From positions 73,038,579 to 73,102,578 of the forward strand of contig OV277870.1 in NCBI GenBank assembly GCA_922989275.2: 64,000 nt of DNA. Direction: 5' to 3'. The notes beneath the pieces are model-generated. The model ran no database searches, had not been told where the DNA came from, and saw only the letters and a program-made list of their open reading frames with translations. Shown in pieces: positions 1 to 11,200 of the stretch; positions within the stretch are counted from its first letter, which is position 1, and the number at the start of each line of letters is the position of its first letter. The position numbers were made by a program, and so were the translations under genes. This stretch comes from Gari tellinella. Its lineage: Eukaryota > Mollusca > Bivalvia > Cardiida > Psammobiidae.

Positions 1-479
1 AATTCTTTCAAGTAGTCTCGTTCTCCAAAATTCAAAAAAAATTAATTACTTAGTTGCTTCTTTTTCACTGCTTTGCAATTTAGTGTAAACTTTTTTTAAG
101 TTATTATTTAATTATAATTTACCTATATTTTTATTTGATTACTTTTGTTTTTACAATGTCTTTTCATATTAACCCTTATCGTATAAAGTGCGACTTGGCA
201 ATATTTTGCAAACAGTTTGGATAAAGATTACAAGCGGTGTAACACGGCATCTAATCTGGATCCAAACTGTTTGGCATTCGTATTCAAATTTTCTCCAGGT
301 TAAATAGCTTCACCCTAAGTACGCAAACGACACACATTTAAAGCAGACGACAACTCATAATGATAAGGTTTAAACACTGTTCTTCCTGTTATATAACCAA
401 TGTTGTAAACATGTTCTATGCCACATGCCCAAACTAGGCCTCGACTTATCTGAAATTAAACTTGTTACAGTACACATGT

Positions 480-1830
480 TTGTTGTATTGTTGACAGTAT
501 GTAATATAGCTTGGACAGAATACGTTTTTTAACGTTGACAGTTTATGCTATATATTTACAATATAAATGTTAGTTGTAATGTTGACAGTATATAATATAG
601 TGTTGACAGTATTCATATATATACTACAGTATTTATAGTATATGTTAAATAGTTGACAGTACGAGTATATGATTTAGTGTTGACGATAAACACGTTTGTT
701 ATTATGATGACAGTACATAATACGAGGTTTGTTCAAATAGTGTTGATACTGGATCAATAACTACCATATGATAAGTACAAAATGCATGTGTGATATATCA
801 TTTTAAAGAGCAATGTTTTGCCTACACAATGGTATAATACACGATCAGATCACGTAACTCGTTGAGTCACAGCATTAACCTGAATGACCCGTACTCGAGG
901 ACATTTGAACGTAGCACTTTTCAGATATTATTGTTTTGACGTAATTAATTCTGAAGTACAATTCCCCCTCCAAATCTGAAATTTATCAGTTTATTTCTAT
1001 ATTGTAATGTAAATAAACATTTATTTCTTTTGAAACTGTCTAAAATCTGTTTTCAAAACAACATTTCTTATTTTGCTAATGACGAAAGTGGACGTGTGTT
1101 TTCATTTATACTATAGTATTGACAGTATGTGTTAAAGTGTTGATAAAATATTATTTAGTGTTGACAGTATTTATTTATACTATAGTATTGACAATATGCG
1201 TAAAAGTGATGACAGTATATGATATAGTGTTAACAATATTCATGTTATCTATAGTTTTGAGAGTATATGTTAAAGTGTAGATAGTTTATAATATAGTGTT
1301 AACAGTATTCATTCATACTATATTATTGACAGTATATGTTAATGTGTTGACAGTAAATAATATAGTGTTGACAGTATTCATTTATACTTTAATAATGACA
1401 GTTTGTGTAAAAGTGTTGACAGTATGTAATATTGAATTGACAGTACATGTATACGTTAAAGTGTTGACAGTATATACTAAAGTGTTGACAGTATTCATTT
1501 TTATTATAGTATTGACAGAATGTGTAAAAGTGTTGACAGTATATTATATAGAGTTGACAGTTACTGTATTCATTTAAACTTAAATATTTGCTATATACTA
1601 GCTATTAATACTATAGTATTGACAGTATATTTTCAAGTGTTGACAACATATTTTATAGTTTTGACAATGTTTATTTATACTATAGTATTGACAGTATGTG
1701 TAAAACTGATGAAGTATATGATATAGTGTTAACAGTTTGTATGTTATCTATAGTTTTGACAGTATATGTTAAAGTGTTGACAGTATATTTTATAATGTTG
1801 ACAGTTACTGTATTCATTTAAACTTAAATA
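480..1830. repeat. TTGACAGTAT minisatellite, interrupted at 721-1090
   Basis: Dozens of degenerate units of about 20-40 bp share GTGTTGACAGTATATAATAT. Blocks at 480-720 and 1100-1830 are the same array split by a transposon piece. Open frames here only reflect the repeat period. Confidence 0.9.
721..1090 (+). mobile_element. Truncated copy of the TACGAGG-ended element
   Basis: It begins TACGAGGTTTGTTCAAATAG and is collinear with 61075-61458: shared ATGTGTGATATATC, TACACRATGGTATAAT and a later TTCTTATTTTGYTAATGA. Only the left half is present; it splits the minisatellite. Confidence 0.7.
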
Positions 1831-1843
1831 TTTGCTATATTCT

Positions 1844-1977
1844 AGCAGATGGAAGCTTAAAGTAGGCTGAAAGTAAAGCATAATGTGCCTTAAGGCACAT
1901 TCTGCTTTACTTTCAACCTGCTTTAAGTGGTAACTTACTTTAAAAACTTAAAGCAGGCTATGGGGTAATGGGTTAAT
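1844..1977. mobile_element. MITE with AAGCAGAATG hairpin
   Basis: The core hairpin has arms ATAATGTGCC / GGCACATTCT on a TTAA apex, flanked by CTTAAAG..CTTTAAG arms. It ends GGTAATGGGTTAA. The left boundary is diffuse. Confidence 0.7.
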
Positions 1978-1992
1978 ATAATTGCTTTTCAG

Positions 1993-2208
1993 ATCCGGAC
2001 AAGGCCTACTTACTCAGTATGGTTCTGCTTGGCACTATCCAATGGTCAACTCGACACTACTTCTATTTGGAAACTTCTAAGAAATATGACATTATTGTGA
2101 CCGCCACTGAATCACATTTGAATTCGCTAGCCGTTATAACACCAGATAATGACATTCAACTTGATGAATTGAACACTACTCGCACGAGCGTTATTTATAC
2201 CGACATTG
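1993..2208 (+). CDS. ZP-protein exon: N-terminal extracellular beta-rich segment
   Basis: The acceptor is TTTTCAG at 1987-1992 and the donor GTACGT at 2209. The exon enters in phase 2 and leaves in phase 1. It encodes about 72 residues beginning PDKAYLLSMVLLGT and containing YFYLETSKKYDIIVTATES, alternating hydrophobic and polar residues typical of beta strands. An NTT sequon lies near its end. A loose likeness to the IgGFc-binding N-terminal domain is inferred from the pattern only. No ATG suits as a gene start; the Met within this exon is internal. Confidence 0.7.
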
Positions 2209-5200
2209 GTACGTATTAAAACATTTACAGTGAAACCCCTCTACACCGGAACCTCTTAATACCGGAATTCTCTCTAAGTCGGACAAAAACGTTGGTCCCC
2301 TATCCAACCCTTCTTTATTTTAACCCATAACACCATAAATATGCCTTTTTTGCCTTTGATTCATTCCTTCACTGTAGAAAATACATTGAGTGACCGACAT
2401 GCTTATGTTTCATCAGAAATCTTTTCTATATTCTAGCAGATGATAAGCTTAAAGCAAGTTGAAAGTAAAGCACAATGCGTCTTAAGGCGCATGCTGCTTT
2501 ATTTTCAAATAAATACGAAAGAAGACTCAAGCAGGAAACGCAAAACAAACAATACACCCATCTCTAAAGCAGAACACACACACAGCCATACCATAACAAA
2601 CACACACACACACACGCAATCCCACACACCAAACAGAAAACAATACGCAAGACAAACATAAAGCAAAGTGAATATAGGAGCCCGCCTTGGTACGGTCAGC
2701 AGCAATCAATAATTAATTATAAATTAACCATTAACAACCACTGGGGGGGGGGGGGGGGTAAACCTGGGTTTAGGGGCACCCAACCTCACACTTATCTCCT
2801 ATATTCACCTATAAAGACGAACAGTGTACATAAAATATAAACCCTGTTCCACAACCTTACAATCAAAAAGACCGCCAGCACAGTAAGTAAATACATGTAA
2901 AACATCTAACAAAATTCTCTGACAGGATTATTAGTAACACGGGAAAGAATTAAACATTGAAGCCCGTGCTAAAAATAACCCACTATGGCAACGGTCAAAT
3001 TGTACTCAAGCGAATAGTCTGTAGTCACGAGTAACTGTAAGACATGGGAGGGTTTAGGGTACGACAGAGAGGGAGAGAAAAACCAAAGCACGAAAATCCG
3101 ACATAACTCTCCCGGTTAAGGACGGCTTTAGAGATACATCATCATGTAGTGCTAAGCCCTGTCTGTCGTCGCACAACCAAAGAGGAAAGCATAGTTTTCA
3201 ATTGTAGATTGATCGATAACCAAACGTGAAGTGCGCAGCAATATAATTGGATCATAATCATAATCTAATACGTTTCACAAATAGGTATTGAAAATGCATA
3301 TGTCCAAGAATCTTACGAAGTCTGTAAATCACATCACCATAAAACTCCGGATGTGAAATACCTTGCCGCAGAAAAGACTTTAAGTTACATTTATACTTGT
3401 TAATGAGAGGAAGATTTCTATAAAAGAATTTAAAAAATATTTTACGAAGTTTATGAAATCTGTACCCCTGTTTAAGAAGCTTTTCAGTAATAGTTTTATT
3501 ACGAACGTGGAAGTCCTCAACAGAGGTACAAGCCCTAGCAAAACGAATAAGTTGTGAAATATAAACCCCGTAAGATGTCGAACGGGGAAAATCGCCATCT
3601 AGATGAGGATAGTTTACAATACTAAAATCAAAATCATCTCGTTTATCGTAAATCTTAGATGAAACAATTCCGTTATTTATTAAAAGATCCAAATCTAAAA
3701 ATGGTGCCGATCAACTTGCTTTAAGTGATCAGCTATCTTCCATACTAGAAATAAGATATGGTTTAAAACCCCTCTATACCGGAACCCCCTCTAAACCGGA
3801 AATTTATGTTGTCCCCACACAAGTCCGTTTAAGAGGGGTTTCACTGTATAGAATTGATAATTATAGAACCTTGGTACGTATGAAAACATTTATAAACTTT
3901 AGTGATTATAGAACTTAACCCTTTCACTGCCAATTTGTCTTGAGAGTTTTAGCCCTTTATCGTTTCATTGTCGTCTGCTTCAATTTTGTTGTCTGCAATG
4001 TCGTTTCATAATTACAAGATAAGTAGTATGACTAAAGAAATGTCAAAACGAGTGTCAAACAGTTGTGCGTCTGATCAGAATCCAAACTGTTTGCAAACGC
4101 GCGTTTAAGCGTCATTCAGGGTAAAAGGGTAACGTTTACCCGTCACCTATAGCATATTTCTTAATATCAGACGCATGTAACTCGACGTCTATTCTGGTTC
4201 CAAACTGTTAGCAATTGGTATGATAGTCTGGTTCCCTGACTTATATAACTTCGGTTATTAGGTCAGGCAATACGAAAATTGGCGGCGCCCATGGAGAAGA
4301 CCGGGTGAGTTAAAACAAAAAGGAACAACTTAAAGTTTTGATGGCAGGTGCTTAATATCTTAACATTTGATTCATACCATTAAGATAGGATTAAATATGA
4401 CGATGATTAGTAGTGAAGTTGTGTATTTTGTGTTTTAAAGCTTAAATTCACATATTTTCGCGACCGTGCTTGCAGAAGGTATACGTTTCCTCCGAGATTT
4501 TAATGTTTCGGTGTTTTATGCCCCCACACTACTTAGTCGGGAGCATATTGTTTTTGTCTGTATGTCTGTCTGTCTGTGTGGTTGCTGGTCTGTTTACCAG
4601 ACTATTGGTATGCCAGCTTTCGGTATAAACGCGTTTATTAGAAAAAATAATAATGTTCTCTCCATTGTAGGTGTGACATATGCAGACTTATCGATGTCAA
4701 TAGAACTCAATGTTACAGGATGGTATGAGTTCTACTCAAAAGATCCAACTGCGCAATTTGGAATATATATTATAGATCTAGAAAACGAGCCTATTGTCAT
4801 TCTGCCGTTCGGAATGAAGTTTCCGGTTAGTACTCTGTTTCATTTAGAATTACCTGTAAATCACATACATTGTAGGTGGTTCTCTCGTCTTTTTTGTACC
4901 CTATTTTTATATTAAACCCTTGTTCTATAAATAGTATAAGACTATAAAGTATAAACACAACTCGAGAGAACCACCTAAAGTAATTGACAAACCCTACACT
5001 GTGAATCAACCCACATGTGTTCCGTCTGTGGCAGAGCTTGTCGCTCACGCATCGGTCTGCCGAGCCACATTCTGTCACATGGCACATCGCCAGCCAAGTT
5101 GGTTGTCATGGTCATCTTTGCCTAGTGATGGACAAACATCATTCTCACGTTCCTATAATTCTTAGTAAGAATGGCTGTGTACGTCATAGTTTCTGCATAT

Positions 5201-8200
5201 ATGATATTTGTTAATATTAATGTAGTATGTACACAGATGAGACTGCAATAAAGAAATTTATGTTCTAACAGAGTCAGTCATTGAACAGTACTGATGGGAT
5301 GTGCATGACGTTAAAGATAAAATGCAGAGCTCACTTAGTTATACTTATCGTGATTATAAATCAATGATTAAAAGCATATTTAAAATAAATTAATTTAAAG
5401 CACGGCTAAATTTTAACTCTTAAATTCTTAATTTCAATAAATGTTTACATTTAAGGGGAAAAGAAGCATTCTTGTTAGTATTCAGATATACATGTTCAAA
5501 GACATAGGTATTTGACGATATACCGGTATGTGAGGGAGAATTTGACTATACCCACCAACTACAAACAGCTAAGCCCTGGTGGCAGCATATACAGTCAGTC
5601 CAATGGTAACTGCTACTATGACAGGATATGCATTTATAAATACAGTAATGCTACACACATCCATGTACATATCAGTGAACGGGCATACAAATCACATTTT
5701 TAAATATATAAAGGGACATTTGAACTAAAATAGTGACAGGAAAGTTTTAAAAAGCGTTTTTGTAATTCAATCTCCAACATTACAGATAGAGAAGTCTAGG
5801 CGGTATATTAAATGAAATGGTTCAGTATCAATGAATGGCCAGCATCAACATTTTTTAACTGACAACACGTTTTAGCAAACCAATGGACCGTATAAAGACT
5901 TTATGGGTCGCGGGCAAAACGGATTTAGCCATTGTTGGGAACCAAATCATTTAGACAATCTGGTGGTCTGTATCCTTGCTCATCCACATGGTCATTGCAT
6001 CTAACACGTTAACCCTTTAACTACCAAATATTTCGTAATATTTTACCCAACACCGTTTACGCGGCGTCTGATCAGGATCCACGCTGTTTGCAAACGCGTT
6101 TTTAAATGTCATTGAGCGTGAAATGGGTTTAAATAATAACTCCCTTAAATTATCAGTTTCAATGTTTTAAAAAGAAAAGTGCAGCATTTTAAAATATATA
6201 AAATAGATAAAAATGTAAAATCTTCATTTCTACAGAGACGCCAAGTTCATCAAATCATTATAACTGACACGTGGTGGATTGTTAGAACCTTTTTGCGATC
6301 GCGATTAGCTCTAGGATCTCTTTAACAGAACTGAATAACATAGTAATTCCTAATACAGTGCTCCCTCCCTACAACGACCCTCTGCACAACGATACCCTGC
6401 TTACAACAACGCTTATTGCTGTTCCCCACAAAGATAATTACGTCAAATATGATCATGGCTGCAATATCTCCTGCTTAAAATTGTCGTCTGCTGTTTTTAT
6501 CAAAGTCACATGTTGGCATTTTGACATAAAAAACATAATGACGAGTGACAAACAGTTGGGATCAAGACTAGACATTCAAGCTGTTTGCAAATATAGGCAA
6601 AGTTCCCTCTCTCCGAACAGCACACACAATCTTTGTCTCACGTTGAGTGATGTTGTCGAGAATGAGCAATGTACATGCAGATACGATTTACTAAACTATA
6701 TTTTTTGTATCTTTTCAGTGTGTAGATAATTCGACAGGGGACATAGTCAGTTGTGAGTCATCCGACTCGTCACCAACAGGTAATTTTTTAACTCTATCAT
6801 ACTCCCGTGAGTGCAAATGTTCTTAATATGATATCTTAAAATCTATTTTAACCCATACAACCATAGTGACGCGCGACAATGGAGAGTTTATTGACTGATT
6901 TTACCACAAAGGTCCAAGAGACATTCATACCTTTTCGCGGCTCTGTGGATTAATTGTCATAGTCAAAGTTTTGTCTATTTGTCGAAGTAGTAAAATTACC
7001 CTCTCTGCCATGAACTAACATGAACGAACTCTCGGCAAACAAAACACTGAAAACAAACAACTCTAACGAGGAGTGGACCAAGAAAAGCCAATCGAATCAA
7101 GCGCATCGGGTCAACAGAAACAACGATTTGTTTCAGAAATTGTCACCTCGGGCCAACAGTGGACAACGAAAACCCTATTGAAACATAATATACACCTGAT
7201 CACCACTGAACAAAATACCGTATAGAAACAATCACAACGCACCAACAGACAACCAATAGAAACACCAAGGCCAACAATGAATGATGATGCACATATGGAA
7301 ATAAAAACCCGGGCTGAGCAAATATTCGGTTAACAGAGATTTCAGCATAGAGGAGATGCTATATTGGTCATTCAAAAGAAGAGGAACTCATATTGTCGAA
7401 AACATGTTTTGGACTCGAAAACATGTTTTGGACTTATGTATGCATATTGTATTCACTTGCTGCATTACTTCTGTCCTGCTTTAACTCCTGGATAACTTAA
7501 ACTTCAAATGTACACTTACAGTTTCCAATTCAGTACAGACTATGTTTTACTATTTGTTACAAGTAATATATTACAGGAGTTCTCTGATATGAGTCTAAAG
7601 TATTTGCAAAGGGCAAGTCTACACGTCGCAGGTACACTGTTTGTAGAGAACTCGTACAGTAGAGAAGACCTTAAGGTTTCCCTATTCTTACGACCAATTC
7701 TCGAAACGAAGCCTAGCATGTCGAATATGAATATAAACAATGCTATAATACTGAAACGATCTATAGATTGACTTCTGGACTCGGATGCCTGTTTTATGCA
7801 TTCTGGGCGTGTATTCACGTTCACCCAGATTCAGCGACATACCCGTTTTGAAAACGAGACAGCAGACCTTTCCGCAATATTGCTTGTTTCAAGGTAAACA
7901 GTGTTGGTCAAGTCATCAGTTGATCAAATCTTATTGTCGGATTGTGTTGACTTGTAATTCATTTAACCATTACCCAATAAATACGCCTTTTTACGCCTTT
8001 AATTTAGATCTCCACTGAAGAAAATAGTTCCAATATAAACAGTCATGAATATGTATTATAAAATATATTTTCTATTTCCGAGCAGATGGTTGCATAAAGC
8101 AGATTGAAAGTAAAGCAGGGTGTGCCTTAAGGCACATTCTGCTTTACTTTCAACCTGGTTTAAGTGGTCAACTATCTTGAATACTAGAAACAGGCTATGG

Positions 8201-11200
8201 GGTAATGGGTTAAACTAGAACGTAATACAACGAACTAAATAGCATACACATATTCAAACCAACGAAGACTAGAAATAACTTGTTCCTTTACCTCTAAGTT
8301 ATTCAAGACTGAAATATTAATAAACTTGGACACTACTCGGTACTTTGTAAAAATAAATTGTTTATCGATTAGGATTTGGTTTGCTAGGCTAGTCATTCAT
8401 TGTACAAAATGCTATAATACTTTACTTTATGTATTAGCTTTACCAGTGTACGCAAATTAAGTAATTGTTTAATTGTAGTATAAAGTAGAATTTAAAAATA
8501 GATATTTGAAACATTTAGTTTACTTTTCGAAACATCAACTCACGAACTGTATAATCCATTGGAATCGAAAAAGTCCCTTTATTAAAGATTTTTAATTACA
8601 AAATATAGCTTTAACCCATTATCCCATAGCCTGTATCTAGCTTTGAAGACAGGTGGTTCTTAAAGTAGGTTGAAAGTAAAGCAGACTGTCACTGAAGGCG
8701 CATTCTGGTTTAGTTTTAGCCTGCTATAAACTACACTGATCTATGACATAGGAAATCTTTGGTATATAATGGAGGAATAAACTAAAAGTGATTCTATAGG
8801 TGCAATTTACACAATCCCGTAGAGTTCCAAAGTTCCTTATAGTAGGGGCTTGAAGAGACTAAAAACCAAATGATGTTTTTGCAAATGTATATCATGATGA
8901 TAAGTGTGCATCTGGCATGATATAAATATTAGATGGCAGTTTGCGTGACATACAAGTTGTCAACCCGAGAAACAGAATGTCACCCCGAAACGAAGCCGAG
9001 GGTGACATTCTAATTTTCAAGGGTTGACAATTTGAATGTCACGCAAACTGCCATCTAATATTTGTTTTATTACACCGAGCTTATCAACCTTTGCTTTGGA
9101 ATCGTCTCGTTCGTATTTTATAAAATATGTTGTGAAAACCAATTTAGAGCCGCCGTGTACGTAACGCGGGAAACGACGTCGACGTGCACGACGTCACATT
9201 GTTTATATCATAACAAAAAGGAAAAAAGAATAGAGAAAGTAAATTTTTAATTAATATCATATAGATTGACATAAAGAATATCATATAGAGTGACAGTATT
9301 TTTTGGATAGATGTAAAAGACATGCAAAATGTTTCATTTTGGTCTATTGGAAATTAACATTGTAACTCAAAGAGAGGTGTAATAATAAAAAATATGAACA
9401 GCCTCGATAAAAGTCACCAAATTAAAGGATACTAGACTCAATTAAAATCGACAAACAAATCAATTCGCATCATTTGCGCACGCGCAGGCATAAACCTCAA
9501 ATAGTAATGACGCCTGCCTAGATGCAAAAAAACGAATGCCCCGTCTGCCTGAGTTCCTTTTTCGCCGCCACATGCCTAGTCCCGGGTTCGAAACCAACTT
9601 GAGTTAAATATGTTTTTCTTTGAAATGCATTTTCAAAAAACAGATTTGCTTATCCTAAACTAATATTTACCTGTTTATACAAGCGTTTGTTATACATTTA
9701 CAAATTATCATTTATTTGTATTAACCCTTTCAACCCATCAGCGCTCTGTAGATATTACTGATTAAATATGCATACAGTATAGACCCCGATCAGAGGGCTC
9801 CTATAGGAGCCCTCTGATCAGGGTCTACACTGTTTCATATTTTAATTGGTTTTTGTTGTCATACCAAAAATGCAACAGTAGACTTGTTCAAAATACCTAT
9901 ATTAGAAGAGTCCAAAAGGACTATAAATACCCACAAGAGAAATTTAGGGTTGAAAGGGTTAAATCTAATTGCCAGTCTCTTTACTGTATTTTCAGAAGAT
10001 AACCCCAATGTACTCAAACTAAGATTTAAGGCAGATACGCTCTTGATATCGAACACCAGCACTTTCATTGGATCCAGTGCCCAGACCTTGCACCGAAAAG
10101 GGTATGTAATGTCAGTCGTCTTTCCATAGTTGTCGTTCCTTAAATATACATTGCTCCCTCATAACAACAACACCAATGGGAAACAAAGAATGTGTGTTGT
10201 TTGGATGGAGTGGATATATAGAGAGAAGATTAGTACCCTTATAATATTTTTGCTAACAGTTTAAATCAAGATGAGACGCCGTGTAACGCGTAACGCGGCG
10301 TCTGATCTAGTTTCAAAATGTTTATCACTCGCCCCTATGTTTCTTCTGTCAAAATAAACAATACATATCTTAAAGAAAAAACGTTAAGTGGCAATTTTAA
10401 GCGGACGAAAGAACAGCAGTAAAGCATTAGACCTAGTTGTCTTGTTTGGGGGTATTTCAGCAAGCATTATAGTAAGGAGGAGATCATTGTTCAGTAGGCC
10501 GTTATAGGGAGGGAGTTCGGAACGTCTACATCCTGTACGTCTTGTCTATATGACACCTATCTTGGTCTTACAGGAGCCAAATTTACTCGTCAATGCTGGA
10601 ACATTTTTACGCATGAAAAACCAATAAACTGTGCACATTAGCACTACATGCATTTAAACAAGGTCGAATTTACACTTTAGCCACTCGGAGTGTTCAGTGG
10701 AGAAGATGTTATTTGTTGACGTTAAACCTTTTCGGTGCCAAATGATTTGGGTTTTTTACCCCTTCACCGTTCTATTGTCGGCTGCTTCAAATATGTTGTC
10801 TGCAATATAGTTTTAAAGTTAGATGTTAGGTATAATGACTTAAGAAATATCGTATCGATACGGTTGTCAGACAGTATGGATCCTGACCAGACGCCGCGTT
10901 ACGCGGCGTCTGGTCAGGGTCTACACTGTTTGCAATGTCGACTTTATGCGACTCTGGCGCCGAAAGGGTTAAGTGATGGGTGGATGAACTTGGTTGTAAA
11001 TCATTGCGACACAGAATAGGTCAGATAGCGTCGATGAATGCTGAGGGATGAAGAGATGATTTCAGGAAGGTGTTGGTGGCTAATCTCATTTGTTGCTAAG
11101 CAGTACATTGGATCAAAACCACCGATCTGTCTTCCTTTTATTTATTGTCAGAGGGGGTAATAGTGATCTTCCATATGACAATTAAGCCCCAGAACCACGA

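Larger units (their letters stand above)
2228..3850. mobile_element. Nested set: TACAGTGAAACCCC-ended MITE with two insertions
   Basis: The outer ends TACAGTGAAACCCCTCT (2228) and its inverse (ending ~3850) frame an AAGCAG-hairpin MITE (~2320-3770). That MITE is split at about 2508 and 3711 by a third segment holding a CA microsatellite, a G17 run and the RT fragment. Confidence 0.65.

Noticed and set aside
1296..1726. Open frames rich in VLTV repeats
   Set aside because: They are translations of the TTGACAGTAT minisatellite; the amino-acid repeat follows the DNA period.
2440..2709. Open frames on both strands around the CA repeat
   Set aside because: Low-complexity His/Thr and Val/Cys runs from (CA)n; no conserved protein.
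4466..4915. 149-codon + strand frame
   Set aside because: Only 4671-4825 is a real exon; the upstream part is a CTGT-containing repeat and the part after 4826 is intron.
7540..7824. 94-codon minus-strand frame
   Set aside because: It is antisense to the ZP-gene exon region and has no recognisable domain.
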